A DNA stretch of 64,000 nt, taken from positions 1-64,000 of the forward strand of contig CAMDKI010000007.1 of the NCBI GenBank assembly GCA_945901065.1, in the 5' to 3' direction. Position 1 is the first letter of the stretch. Each line of letters starts with the position of its first letter. This DNA comes from Chitinophaga pinensis (GTDB lineage Bacteria > Bacteroidota > Bacteroidia > Chitinophagales > CAIOSU01). Of this stretch, positions 7,027 through 16,084 are shown in pieces. The position numbers and the translations under genes were made by a program. Below the pieces are notes generated by a model. It was not told the DNA's origin and did not search any database. It was given only the letters and a program-made list of their open reading frames with translations.

Positions 7027-9180
7027 TTATCTCTTGTACATGCTTTCCAATACTGAGTTGTAAACTACTACTGGGTAGCGCTGTTGCAACTCTTCTATCC
7101 ATTTTTTCTCCAAGAAGTCTTGGTACTCCGACACCACAAAACCCTTAACCTCCTGCAAAGGCTTCGGCGCTGGCGTAAGCAATTCGGTTACATCAACAAA
7201 CTTGCTACTGCCATCGGCAGCAGTGGTTAAGTTGCCCAATCCTATTTTCCAGCCAGTGGCATCTGCCAAGGCGTTTTGTCCTTTCTCAAAAGTGCCTTCG
7301 GAAGTAGAAACGATGGTTGCCCCGTTTTTGTTGTATTTGGCCAAGGTAGCTGCAGCACCTTTTTTAGCCATGTACTTTTTAACCTTCTCAGCAGTTTTGG
7401 CATCGGCTATAGTATAAATGGTGGCCTTTACTCTTTCTGGGTACATGTATTTGCCCTTCACACCTTCGTAAAAAGCGGTTAGGCCAGTGGTATCTTTCAC
7501 GGCACGACTCCAAACTTTTTTATCAGTAAGATCAAATAGCAAAATACCATCCCTGTACTCGCGCATTAGGTTCTTAAAGTCGGGGTATTTGCGCTCTAGC
7601 TGGCTCTCTTCATAGGCCATGAGCATTTCTTCTTGGTATATATCGAAATACTGATCGAATACCACTTGTGCGGCATCGGCGCGTTTCTTTTTCTGTTTGC
7701 TCTCTAGGTAGGTTACAAAGTCGGCTTGGGTATATGTTTTATCGCCAATAGAGAACAACACTTTAGTAAGCGCGCTTTTGTCTTCCCAAACAAATTTACC
7801 CTCTGGCAATTTTTCACCAATTAGTTTAAACAGCTCTTGGCGGGCCTTTATGTTTTCTTTGTAGTTATACTCAAGCTTAATCCCATCCAGCAATTTCGAT
7901 TTGGCAATTTCTGAACGGCTGTCGCGCTCAATTTTCTTTTTCAGCTCGCCTTTGGCTTCTTCAAAAGTAGGCTGGGCCTTTTTGCTGATGCGCTTGATAA
8001 TGTGGAAACCATAATCGGTTTGTACGGGTTTGGCTAGGTCGCCGTCTTTTTTCAAATTAAACGCGGCTAACTCAAATTCTTCAACCATGCGGCCGGTTCC
8101 AAACGGAGGCAATAGCCCAGCTTTGTTTTTGGTGGTTTTGTCGTCGCTGTACAGGGCTACCAGTTCATCAAAAGTTTGTTCGCCTTTAAGAGCCAAGTTG
8201 TAGATGTTTTCGGCTTGAAGCCTTACTTGCTCAATGCCTTCTTTATCGGCCCCAGTAGGAATTTTAAGCAAAATGTGGGCCACGGTTATTTCTCCTTGCG
8301 CTTCTCGGGCATCGTTTACTTTTACCAAGTGGTAGCCAAAGCGGGTGCGCACGGGCATTGATATATCGCCTTTTTTGGTTTCATAAGCTACGGTCTCAAA
8401 CGGATAAACGGTTTGTAGCACGGTAAAGTAGCCAATGTTGCCACCGTTGGTTTGTGCCGATGGATCTTTAGAATATTTTTTAGCTAGTTCGGCAAAATCT
8501 TCACCTTTCAATATCCTGTTGCGCAGCTGCACGGCGGTTTTGTACGCTTTCAAGGTATCAGCAGGCAAACCTGGCTCATCAATACCAATAAGTATGTGGC
8601 TAGCGTTTACTTCAAGTTTTGAGCGCTCATAGGCTTCTTCTAATAATTTTTCGCTTACCTCACGGTCGTACAAATATTGTTTAGATAATTGCTTACGGTA
8701 CGTTTCCAACTCAACGCTCAACGAGCTTAGCGTATCCATACCCAGATTTTCGGCTTCTTTTACTTTTAGTCGGAACTTGATGTACAGATCAAGGTAGTCG
8801 TTCAGCGATTCTTTAGTATAGCCGTTTTTGTCGTCGACGTTATTTTTGTTGTATACATAAGCAAACTCTGACAGGTATACCGGCTGGCCGCCAATGGTAA
8901 ACAACACCTCGCCATTGTTGGCAGAAGTATTGTTAACTGAGCTGCTGTTGTTGTTGTTGTTGTTGTCGGCGGTATTGGTTAATGCGCTGTTGTTTTTATT
9001 TGAAGGTTGGCCGCTCCTGGTTTGCACCGGTGTATTTGCCTTTACGCCCGAAAGGGTGCTAGACGGGACAGGCTTGGTGGGCGGCTTAATAGTTTTATCG
9101 GGTTGTGCTACTAGGTTAGTGGCAAACAATAAACAAAGGATAAACAAAGAAAACTGACTAAAATTGGAAGTTGATCTCAT
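7027..9180 (-). CDS. Two-domain parvulin-type peptidyl-prolyl isomerase, exported
   Basis: 717 residues. A signal peptide ends near LVAQ. It is followed by a low-complexity linker (about 27-90) rich in P, T, S and N with a run of six asparagines encoded by a trinucleotide repeat. A SurA-like N-terminal helical domain begins at GEVLFTIGGQPVYLSEFAYVY. Two parvulin domains follow at about 190-290 and 297-400, each with family phrases (ASHILIGID...GGNIGYF...FGYHLVKV and VAHILLKIP...GLLPPFG...YGFHIIKR). The long C-terminal region of about 300 residues has no domain I recognise. It acts in the periplasm on outer membrane or secreted proteins. It is the first gene of the foldase operon, with a -7 box about 66-73 bp upstream. 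Confidence 0.9.
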   Translation of the reverse strand: MRSTSNFSQFSLFILCLLFATNLVAQPDKTIKPPTKPVPSSTLSGVKANTPVQTRSGQPSNKNNSALTNTADNNNNNNSSSVNNTSANNGEVLFTIGGQPVYLSEFAYVYNKNNVDDKNGYTKESLNDYLDLYIKFRLKVKEAENLGMDTLSSLSVELETYRKQLSKQYLYDREVSEKLLEEAYERSKLEVNASHILIGIDEPGLPADTLKAYKTAVQLRNRILKGEDFAELAKKYSKDPSAQTNGGNIGYFTVLQTVYPFETVAYETKKGDISMPVRTRFGYHLVKVNDAREAQGEITVAHILLKIPTGADKEGIEQVRLQAENIYNLALKGEQTFDELVALYSDDKTTKNKAGLLPPFGTGRMVEEFELAAFNLKKDGDLAKPVQTDYGFHIIKRISKKAQPTFEEAKGELKKKIERDSRSEIAKSKLLDGIKLEYNYKENIKARQELFKLIGEKLPEGKFVWEDKSALTKVLFSIGDKTYTQADFVTYLESKQKKKRADAAQVVFDQYFDIYQEEMLMAYEESQLERKYPDFKNLMREYRDGILLFDLTDKKVWSRAVKDTTGLTAFYEGVKGKYMYPERVKATIYTIADAKTAEKVKKYMAKKGAAATLAKYNKNGATIVSTSEGTFEKGQNALADATGWKIGLGNLTTAADGSSKFVDVTELLTPAPKPLQEVKGFVVSEYQDFLEKKWIEELQQRYPVVVYNSVLESMYKR
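8947..8966. repeat. GTT trinucleotide microsatellite inside coding sequence
   Basis: Six tandem GTT units plus GT on the plus strand. In the minus-strand foldase gene this encodes consecutive asparagines in the linker between signal peptide and chaperone domain. Slippage in steps of three would change linker length without breaking the frame. Confidence 0.8.
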
Positions 9181-9245
9181 GACCGATTTTTCGCTTTATA
9201 TAACGAATAGATTTGCAATCTACGGATAAAGTTGTATCCGGCTGG

Positions 9246-9253
9246 CAAATTTA
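9246..9253 (-). promoter_or_regulatory. -7 box of foldase operon
   Basis: TAAATTTG on the minus strand matches the Bacteroidota -7 consensus TAnnTTTG and lies 65 nt upstream of the ATG at 9180. No clear -33 TTG at the right distance was found. The rest of the 190-nt gap (9181-9370) holds nothing else that I recognise. Confidence 0.4.
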
Positions 9254-9370
9254 GAGATTATTTGAGAATATACTGAAGTGAAAATTAACTATTACCCAAT
9301 GTGAGAGCAATATTGGGGGATAATTTAACAGCTTTTAAGCATTTGTGGCCATGCAACCTAGCGCAACGTG

Positions 9371-10012
9371 CTAAAGGGTCATGTCAATTACTTCTTTTTG
9401 GCCTAAAAACTTGGGGGTAGTACCCAGTAGTTTACAGTCGAGTAAGGCCATAGCACGGGCCATTATTTCGCGAGCAAAGAGCTTATTGCTAGTATGTATA
9501 GGGTCTTTGGCAACATAGCCTATAACATCCATTTTTTTGGCAAGACCAATGTATAGTGCCCTTTCAAGATGAAATTTCTGACTAACTACTATAAAGCTTT
9601 GCTGGCCAAACACCTCGTTGGCGCGAACCATGGAGTCGAAAGTGCGGAAACCGGCATAATCAAGCACTATATCCTTACGAGGTATACCGCGATTAATAAG
9701 GGCTTTGAGCATATCAAATGGCTCGTTGTACTCACGCAACGAATTATCGCCACTTACTAGTATTTTTTTAACCTTGCCATTGGTATAGAGGTCAACGGCA
9801 GCATCAATGCGGTGATAAAAGTACATATTGCGGGTGCCGTTGCGGTTGTATTTTGATGTACCGAGCACCAAGGCCACGTCATATTGGCCAATTTGGTCGA
9901 TATCGGTATAGATGTGTGTGTCCGAGACATGGCCTATATACCAGTACCCAGCATTGCAGAAAAGCAACATGGCCAAGGCACCTAACAACGATATGGAGAA
10001 AAACCTTTTCAC
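9371..10012 (-). CDS. SanA-like DUF218 membrane-anchored protein
   Basis: 213 residues with an N-terminal membrane anchor (about 5-27) and a DUF218 domain. The stretches DVALVLGTSKY, KKILVSGDNSLREYNEP and DYAGFRTFDSMVRA are those of the SanA (vancomycin high-temperature exclusion) branch of DUF218 proteins, which affects envelope permeability in enterobacteria by an unknown mechanism. The bulk of the protein should face the periplasm. It is oriented toward the foldase operon but separated from it by 190 nt containing a promoter, so it is probably a separate unit. A second DUF218 protein of the YdcF type is encoded at 17.3-17.9 kb. Confidence 0.88.
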   Translation of the reverse strand: MKRFFSISLLGALAMLLFCNAGYWYIGHVSDTHIYTDIDQIGQYDVALVLGTSKYNRNGTRNMYFYHRIDAAVDLYTNGKVKKILVSGDNSLREYNEPFDMLKALINRGIPRKDIVLDYAGFRTFDSMVRANEVFGQQSFIVVSQKFHLERALYIGLAKKMDVIGYVAKDPIHTSNKLFAREIMARAMALLDCKLLGTTPKFLGQKEVIDMTL

Positions 10013-10829
10013 ACCTATATATCTATTATAAAGATAACGTAGGTTTTTGATAAAACGTTATTCAGGTGTTTGTATTTCTTTCAACAGAAGTGGAAGGTTA
10101 TCCACAAAAGGGAAAGTGAAGCAGCCATAAACCGCACGTAACACTAGGATAATAAAGTAAAAGGCACACGATTCCCGATATTGCCGAGGGGGGCAAAAAA
10201 GCATTTAGTCACGCGCTGGCAACAACCAGAAAAACAGCACTACGAAAAACATGAAAATGCTGCTCAAAACGAGTAAACTGAAGGAAAATAGTGCTTTCAC
10301 TGTTATGGGTTTATAAATTAAATATTTATGCCTCTTGTTTAAGAGAGTGCAAAAATAAGGATAAGATTGCGCATCTCCAAACTTTACTCCTTAAATGGTA
10401 TCATTTTGACAATATTTTTTTGTTAAGAAGCCGAAAATGGATATTAACACCCTTTTTCACTTCGCGATTTTGGAAAAAAGTACACCTTCTTCGCTTCTTT
10501 CTCGTGATTCCTTTTTTTTTGGCGAAAATTTGTCACCTCAAAGCAGACAAACTCCGAATGCTTTCATTATAATGTATAATTCACTTTTTTAGTTCGATTA
10601 GTCAAGAATAATGTCAAATAATCAGAGTTTATTTTCAAAAGCCGACTTTTTGCCCATTTGTTTTGTCCAGAACTTGAAAAAGGAATAAAAAAATTGCTTT
10701 TTGTAAAATATGTAGGTTTATATAAATTATTTCCTCCGTTTTCAGCTATTAGGTAGGCTTTGATACTTTTCGGTTAATGATTCATGTTAGCCCCAATCGA
10801 TTTTGTATTTTTACCGCAAAACCATTTCA
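10013..10829. other. Long AT-rich intergenic region
   Basis: About 800 nt between divergent genes, clearly richer in A and T than the surrounding coding DNA, especially 10290-10800. It contains one sequence identical to the consensus DnaA box (TTATCCACA, 10098-10106), several T or A runs, and a possible 31-codon membrane peptide on the minus strand. A 93-codon plus-strand frame (10291-10572) has unlikely composition and no recognisable start context, so I do not call it. Upstream of the hydratase gene the sequence TTTTGTATTTTTA may include a promoter. Confidence 0.5.
10205..10300 (-). CDS. Possible 31-residue single-span membrane peptide
   Basis: From a GTG at 10300 the minus strand reads about four residues, then a continuous hydrophobic helix (FSFSLLVLSSIFMFFVVLFF), then WLLPARD and stop. 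The composition is typical of small membrane proteins and is unusual for random AT-rich sequence, but there is no ribosome binding site to judge by and no ATG start. It could be chance. Confidence 0.25.
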   Translation of the reverse strand: MKALFSFSLLVLSSIFMFFVVLFFWLLPARD

Positions 10830-11609
10830 ATGTTCAATAGCCTGCTATACACCGTTGCCGATAAGGTAGCTACCATAAGCCTGAATAGGCCTGATGTGTT
10901 TAATGCTTTTAACGATGAGCTCACTTATGAGTTGCAGGAGGCCCTAAAGAAAGCGGAACGTGATGCTGAGGTAAGCGCGGTGGTGCTTACTGGCGAGGGT
11001 AAGGCATTTTGCTCAGGCCAAGATTTGAAAGCCGCTATGGCACAACCCAACCGTAGTTTCTCCGAATCGATACACAAGCGTTACAATCCAATCATTAGGG
11101 CTATCCGCAATATGCCCAAGCCAGTTATCTGCCGATTGAATGGTGTGGCTGCAGGTGCGGGCTGTTCGTTGGCATTGTCCTGCGATTTTATTGTAGCTAG
11201 CGAAAACGCTACCCTGATTGAGGTGTTTGTTAATATTGGTTTGGTGCTTGATTCAGGTTCTTCGTATTTCTTGCCTCGTTTGGTGGGTTCAGCCAAGGCT
11301 TTTGAGCTGTCAACCATGGGTAGCCGGGTAAAGGCCGCAGAGGCTTTGCAATTGGGCTTAGTGAACCGCGTAGTGCCTGCCGATGAGTTAGATGCTATGG
11401 TGAAGAGCATTACGGACTACTACGCCAATGCGCCTACCAAATCGATTGCTCTGATGAAGCGGATGCTCAATAAATCATTCCATAGCGATTTGGATACGAT
11501 GCTTGATTACGAGGCCCAGTGCCAAGACATTGCAGGTGCCACACATGATTACAAAGAGGGTGTTACGGCATTTTTAGAGAAACGCCCCGCTGTGTTTAAG
11601 GGCAATTGA
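10830..11609 (+). CDS. paaG: Enoyl-CoA hydratase/isomerase, PaaG-like
   Basis: 259 residues from ATG 10830; the ORF from 10803 adds nine residues absent from the family. Crotonase fold: the N-terminal phrase ISLNRPDVFNAFNDE, oxyanion-hole residues in FCSGQDLKAA and NGVAAGAGCSLALSCD, and the C-terminal helices. The aspartate-containing loop IGLVLDSGSSYFLPRLVG resembles 1,2-epoxyphenylacetyl-CoA isomerase (PaaG), which acts in aerobic phenylacetate breakdown, but no other paa gene is in the window. A general enoyl-CoA hydratase or isomerase is therefore possible. It is monocistronic and converges on the DUF2911 gene with 7 nt between stop codons. Confidence 0.8.
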   Translation: MFNSLLYTVADKVATISLNRPDVFNAFNDELTYELQEALKKAERDAEVSAVVLTGEGKAFCSGQDLKAAMAQPNRSFSESIHKRYNPIIRAIRNMPKPVICRLNGVAAGAGCSLALSCDFIVASENATLIEVFVNIGLVLDSGSSYFLPRLVGSAKAFELSTMGSRVKAAEALQLGLVNRVVPADELDAMVKSITDYYANAPTKSIALMKRMLNKSFHSDLDTMLDYEAQCQDIAGATHDYKEGVTAFLEKRPAVFKGN

Positions 11610-11616
11610 GTTTGAT

Positions 11617-12498
11617 TTACAGCTTTTTCCATTCTTTTAACGAGGCTTCCAACTGTTCCTTAACGGAGGCATAATATTCCTTTTCCTCGTTGTTGATGGC
11701 ACTCAGGGCTTTGGCCTTTTCAGTAGCGGCAATGGCAGCGGCATAGTTTTGTTTCCAAGCTAGTGCCCTAGCTTTGCCCCAATAACCTCTAACGGTTGGT
11801 TTAAGTTTTATGCTGGTATTGGTGTGTTCCAGGGCTAAACCTACATTACAATAATGGTCAAGTTGCAATTCGGCAGCCTCCATATGCAACCACCATTTGT
11901 CGTCGTTTTTGGCTGTTTTTAGTGCTTTCTCGATGTTATCCATTGACTGGTTAATGGCATCGGTGGCAAACGGAATAATCACTTGCTTGCGCTCCCATTC
12001 CATTATAATTTTGCCGTTTTCAATATCTTTTTCAGTTATGCGGTAATGCAGGTGTTCAATCACCTCGGTCAGGTTATTGGCCTCAACAGTTATGCGCAGG
12101 GCATCTTTAGTTTCATCGTAACTATAGGCACCCCATTGGTCCCATACTTTGTTAAAAATGGCGGTCCAACTGCCCTCTTTGCTTGGTATCAAAAAGAACC
12201 CATATTTACCCTTAGGCAATATCACGTTACCAATAATTATATCGGTGCTAAACTCTGCGGTAGTAGCCTCGTTGGCGCCTGCTCGCCATACTTTGTCATA
12301 GGGCACTAGCTTGCCCCAAATACCCCTGCCGCGTGCAGCAGGGCTGCAGTAGTTTATGCTTACATCGGTGAGGCCTACTCTAAATGAGATGTTGGCTTTA
12401 GGACTTTTTTGTGGAACATCGAGTTGTGCCTGCAGCGGGTTTAAGCTAAGCAAACAAACAACCAACATAAAACCGATTGCAATGGCTAGGCGTTTCAT
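11617..12498 (-). CDS. DUF2911 exported protein with TPR-like C-terminus
   Basis: 293 residues. A signal peptide ends at LQAQ. The DUF2911 domain covers about 30-175 with the characteristic phrases SPAARGRGIWG, VPYDKVWRAGANEATT and GKYGFFLIP. The C-terminal third is helical with repeated K, A and W residues (YWGKARALAWKQNYAAAIAATEKAK), like a tetratricopeptide region. DUF2911 is common in Bacteroidota and has no established function. It is the last gene of the gldA-gldF-gldG-DUF4340 run, 37 nt downstream of the DUF4340 gene. Confidence 0.85.
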   Translation of the reverse strand: MKRLAIAIGFMLVVCLLSLNPLQAQLDVPQKSPKANISFRVGLTDVSINYCSPAARGRGIWGKLVPYDKVWRAGANEATTAEFSTDIIIGNVILPKGKYGFFLIPSKEGSWTAIFNKVWDQWGAYSYDETKDALRITVEANNLTEVIEHLHYRITEKDIENGKIIMEWERKQVIIPFATDAINQSMDNIEKALKTAKNDDKWWLHMEAAELQLDHYCNVGLALEHTNTSIKLKPTVRGYWGKARALAWKQNYAAAIAATEKAKALSAINNEEKEYYASVKEQLEASLKEWKKL

Positions 12499-12535
12499 GC
12501 AGCTAGTATTTTACCGCAATTTGCGAATTTTTCGC

Positions 12536-13609
12536 TTACGGATTGGTAACACCTTCTTTAAGAGCGCCTTCGCTAGGGTCTTTTAGTAGAAAATCGTCGT
12601 ATTTGCGCAGTATTTTGCCAAATACATATTGCTGCACCACGCCAAAATCGGTACCATTATTAAATAATGCATAATAATGGTCGGGGTCGAACTCAATTGC
12701 ATTGCCACCTTTATCGTATAATAACTTAGTACGGCGGTTGGCGTGCATGCGGTACATGATCATTTCTTGGGTGCTGCCATCTTTGCCCTTTACAGTTAGG
12801 GTTGCAAACTTGGGTCCATTGGTTACGCTGTCTTTGTACAAGAAATTATTCTCAACCGACTCGGCGTTTAGGTCGGCAAACGAATCGAGAAACTTATTGA
12901 TGCCCGCTTTAAACAAGGATGCTGCGGGTGCAGCCGTTTTGTTTGCCAAATTTTGCAAGGTGTATTGGTCGTCGCCTTCAGTGGTCAATTTAAAAGATGC
13001 CTCAGGGTATTCGTTATACATGAAATTGACCTCCTGTATTTCGTCGAGTTTGTAGGTAAACACGCTCAAATCTCTCCAATCGCTGGTATTTAGCAAGAAA
13101 CGGGTTTGCAAATTGCCAACAAAACCAGGTATGTGCACCAAGTATGGTTTCCGTGCCGATTTGCCGTCAATTTGCATGAGCATGCTATTGGCATCTTGGC
13201 CTTGGTTAGGCTTGCCCAAAAAGTAAACTTTAAAAGGGGCCCCATCGGCATCTTTATACAACTCAACTTTGATGGAGTGCGTGGCAAGTTCTTTTATTGC
13301 TGTGCCCTCTGCGGCCTCTGGCACTGGCGAGTATATAGTAAGTCCTTTTAGGGTGCTTAGCAACAAATCAACTTTGGCTTGCATGGCCTTAAACGAATCG
13401 TTTACCATCCAATAGTCGTCCTGCTTGTCCAACTTTACCGTTCTGCCATCTTTGGCGGCAAGAAAAATGCGCTCTAGGTCGTCAACTTCGGCGGTACTGA
13501 AGTCTTGGTCGTTGCCAACGGCATATTTGTTGTTTTCTTGGTACACCAAATAACCCACAACACCCGCCAATACTAAGGCAATTATAATATAAACCAGGTT
13601 TTTTTTCAT
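12536..13609 (-). CDS. DUF4340 membrane-anchored protein
   Basis: 357 residues with one N-terminal transmembrane segment (about 5-23) and a periplasmic body. The beta-rich pattern DLERIFLAAKDGRTVKLDKQDDYWMV is that of DUF4340 domain proteins. In many bacteria DUF4340 proteins are encoded beside GldG-like ABC transporter components, as here: its start codon overlaps the gldG stop by one base (TGATG), so translation is coupled. It probably forms an accessory periplasmic part of the same ABC complex. This is inference from gene order. Confidence 0.85.
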   Translation of the reverse strand: MKKNLVYIIIALVLAGVVGYLVYQENNKYAVGNDQDFSTAEVDDLERIFLAAKDGRTVKLDKQDDYWMVNDSFKAMQAKVDLLLSTLKGLTIYSPVPEAAEGTAIKELATHSIKVELYKDADGAPFKVYFLGKPNQGQDANSMLMQIDGKSARKPYLVHIPGFVGNLQTRFLLNTSDWRDLSVFTYKLDEIQEVNFMYNEYPEASFKLTTEGDDQYTLQNLANKTAAPAASLFKAGINKFLDSFADLNAESVENNFLYKDSVTNGPKFATLTVKGKDGSTQEMIMYRMHANRRTKLLYDKGGNAIEFDPDHYYALFNNGTDFGVVQQYVFGKILRKYDDFLLKDPSEGALKEGVTNP

Positions 13610-15348
13610 CAGTTGCGGGCATATTTACGTCGGCGAATAAAATTATAAACCAGCCCGAATATCGCTATTAAAACTACTGGCAAAGCCATATTCAACACTT
13701 GCCACATCAGCTTTTGCTCACGGGCTTTTACTTTATCCAACAGCCTGAGTTTTATTTCCTTGTTCCGGGTTTCAATCAACTGGGCATCATCGGTAAGGTA
13801 TTCAATGCAATTCAGTATAAAGTCTTTGTTGGCAAAGGTTTGCTGCGAGTATGGGTAGTAGCCGAGCAAGTAAGGGTTGCCGTCGCTGGCTATAGCATTG
13901 GCAATTACATCACCATCACCTATAACTATCATTTTGGCGTAGTTTCCGGCATCCTTAAACCCGATGTTGTTCAACGAATCGTTCAGGGTTTTAATGGTCT
14001 CGGCCGATAGTCGGTTTTTGAATACCGAAGTAAAATTACCCTCAAGCAACCAAGCCACCGGCATGTACGATTTGGTGTAGTTTTTCGGGTCGGGTTGTTC
14101 TTTTAGTATGGCAAAGTGAATGCGCGCCGGAGTAAGGATGGCCTTACTATACCGCGAGCTAAACAGCAGCGGCGTTTTCTTTACACCAGGCACCTTAATG
14201 GTATCAATAGTGCTGATGAACTGCGTAGCAATGGCATCTAAATTGCGCACTATGGTGTGGGGCTTAGGCAGGCGTGTATCGTTCGGGTCGCTGCTATACG
14301 AGGTAAGCACCGGAAAGTATGGCCAAGGCATCATTTGGGTTTGTGGCGGGTTGCCTTCGCCTACTACAATAGGTATTACGTTGCTCTGTATATCCTGCAC
14401 CAAATCGTTATTGAAACGTACGCCATAGCGGAAAAGCTGGTCGTCGAGGTTCAAATCCCTTGCACCGGCCATTTGAAACGGCTGGCCTTTAAGGCTGTCC
14501 ATATCGGCATTCGTGGCATCAATCAGCCACAGAATGCTTCCGCCGTTCATCACAAACTGGTCGAGCTTGAACTTGTCTTGCTCCGAAAATGGCGTGGTTG
14601 GTTTTGCTATAATCAAGGTTTCGAAACGCTTGGCCACCGATAAGGTATTGGGCAGATTTACCCGCTTTACGTCGTATTTTAGGTCGGTAAGGGTGGTAAT
14701 AATATCGGCCATGCGCAGGGTGTCCAATTCGCCGTGGCCTTGCACTATGCCTATACGCGGCTGGCTGCGCTGGCTTACTTTCTTGATGCCATTGGCTAGC
14801 TTGTACTCCAGCAACTCAACAGATATATTCAAGGCTTGGTCGGGACCGAAGCCTGGTCGGTTTTCCAATAAATTAACGGGCACTTCTTGCCCACGGTAGC
14901 GCATCAACAGACCTGGGAAAATAATTTGCTGGCTAGTACCATCGTTTTCTTTTACCTGTAAGTTGGTGGGCAGTAGGCCTTTGTCGTACAGGTTTTTGTA
15001 TAGGGTTTCTTTTTGCGCATATTCTCCTGCCGATGGGTCGACAAAACGGTATTGCACCTTGCCGCCTGAAACATTGGCAAACTCGTACAACATTTCTTCG
15101 GTGGCGTTGCGCAGGCGCTTAAAACCTGCAGGGAATTTACCCTCCAAATATACCTGCACATATATCACATCATCCAAGTCGCGGAGCAGGGTGGTGGTGG
15201 CTTTGGCCAGCGTGTAGCGTTTCTCGGTGGTAAGATCAAGGCGGGTATATACCCGTTGGCTAATAATATTTAGCAAGACCACTATGAGCAGCAAAACGCC
15301 CAAGCGCACAAACGACCGTATTTTTAGCGACGTATTTTTCATTTCCAT
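13609..15348 (-). CDS. gldG: Gliding motility-associated ABC transporter substrate-binding protein GldG
   Basis: 579 residues: an N-terminal transmembrane helix (about 15-30), a large extracytoplasmic domain with the GldG/ABC_transp_aux phrases RIGIVQGHGELDTLRM and GSILWLIDATNADMDSLK, and a C-terminal transmembrane helix followed by a basic tail RRRKYARN. Together with GldF and GldA it forms an ABC complex linked to gliding motility in Flavobacterium johnsoniae. The transported substrate is not known. Overlaps of 10 nt with gldF and 1 nt with the DUF4340 gene point to a single operon. Confidence 0.93.
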   Translation of the reverse strand: MEMKNTSLKIRSFVRLGVLLLIVVLLNIISQRVYTRLDLTTEKRYTLAKATTTLLRDLDDVIYVQVYLEGKFPAGFKRLRNATEEMLYEFANVSGGKVQYRFVDPSAGEYAQKETLYKNLYDKGLLPTNLQVKENDGTSQQIIFPGLLMRYRGQEVPVNLLENRPGFGPDQALNISVELLEYKLANGIKKVSQRSQPRIGIVQGHGELDTLRMADIITTLTDLKYDVKRVNLPNTLSVAKRFETLIIAKPTTPFSEQDKFKLDQFVMNGGSILWLIDATNADMDSLKGQPFQMAGARDLNLDDQLFRYGVRFNNDLVQDIQSNVIPIVVGEGNPPQTQMMPWPYFPVLTSYSSDPNDTRLPKPHTIVRNLDAIATQFISTIDTIKVPGVKKTPLLFSSRYSKAILTPARIHFAILKEQPDPKNYTKSYMPVAWLLEGNFTSVFKNRLSAETIKTLNDSLNNIGFKDAGNYAKMIVIGDGDVIANAIASDGNPYLLGYYPYSQQTFANKDFILNCIEYLTDDAQLIETRNKEIKLRLLDKVKAREQKLMWQVLNMALPVVLIAIFGLVYNFIRRRKYARN

Positions 15349-16073
15349 TTCCTGCTCTCCAGCACCGTTTTGGTTAACAGGATAAATATGGCCGTGAAGC
15401 TGATAAAGTAGACCAAATCGCGGGTATCGACCACGCCACGGCTGATGCTTATATAGTGGGCATTAATGCCTATTGCTTCAATGATATCGTCAATTTTGGC
15501 ATAGAACAACTCCAAGCCGCTTAAAAAATCGAACGACCAATGGAAGAAGAAGCAAAGGAATGCGGCCAAAACAAATGATACTATTTGGTTGCTGGTAATG
15601 GATGAAGCAAACAACCCAATAGATACAAACGCCGAGCCCAAAAACAACAAACCGATATAGGAGCCCCAAATAGCGCCGCTATCCAAATTGCCTTTAGGTG
15701 CGCCTAGCTGATAAATAGCTATGTAATAGATAAGGGTGGGCAACAAGGAGAAAAATACCAACGTAAGTGCTGCAAAGTACTTGCCCAGTATTATGTCAAT
15801 TTCGCGAAGCGGCTTGGTAACTAGCATTTCAATAGTGCCGTTGCTTATCTCTTCGGCAAACGAACGCATGGTAATGGCCGGTATTAGGAACAAATAAACC
15901 CAAGGGGCTACAAAAAACAGGCTCTCCAATGAGGCGTAGCCATAATCGAGCACGTTGGTATCAGGGAAAACCCAAACAATGAGGCCCGTAATAACCAGAA
16001 ATACCACAATAGCGATATACCCTATCAGCGAACTGAAGAAGGCATTGATCTCTTTGCGGTATATACTCAGCAT
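15339..16073 (-). CDS. gldF: Gliding motility-associated ABC transporter permease GldF
   Basis: 244 residues with six hydrophobic segments, starting MLSIYRKEINAFFSSLIGYI. The phrase ISNGTIEMLVTKPLREIDIILGKY is typical of ABC-2 type permeases of the GldF/NosY group. It sits between gldA (11 nt upstream) and gldG (10-nt overlap), and should form the inner-membrane channel of the GldAFG complex. Confidence 0.93.
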   Translation of the reverse strand: MLSIYRKEINAFFSSLIGYIAIVVFLVITGLIVWVFPDTNVLDYGYASLESLFFVAPWVYLFLIPAITMRSFAEEISNGTIEMLVTKPLREIDIILGKYFAALTLVFFSLLPTLIYYIAIYQLGAPKGNLDSGAIWGSYIGLLFLGSAFVSIGLFASSITSNQIVSFVLAAFLCFFFHWSFDFLSGLELFYAKIDDIIEAIGINAHYISISRGVVDTRDLVYFISFTAIFILLTKTVLESRKWK

Positions 16074-16084
16074 CCTTGTGGTCC

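Noticed and set aside
10098..10106. Consensus DnaA box TTATCCACA as sign of a replication origin
   Set aside because: A single box without a cluster, and no dnaA, dnaN or similar gene nearby; one nine-base match is expected by chance in a genome of this size many times.
10291..10572. 93-codon plus-strand frame in the AT-rich gap
   Set aside because: Composition dominated by K, L, F and I from AT-rich DNA, no domain, no start context; it overlaps a better minus-strand small frame.
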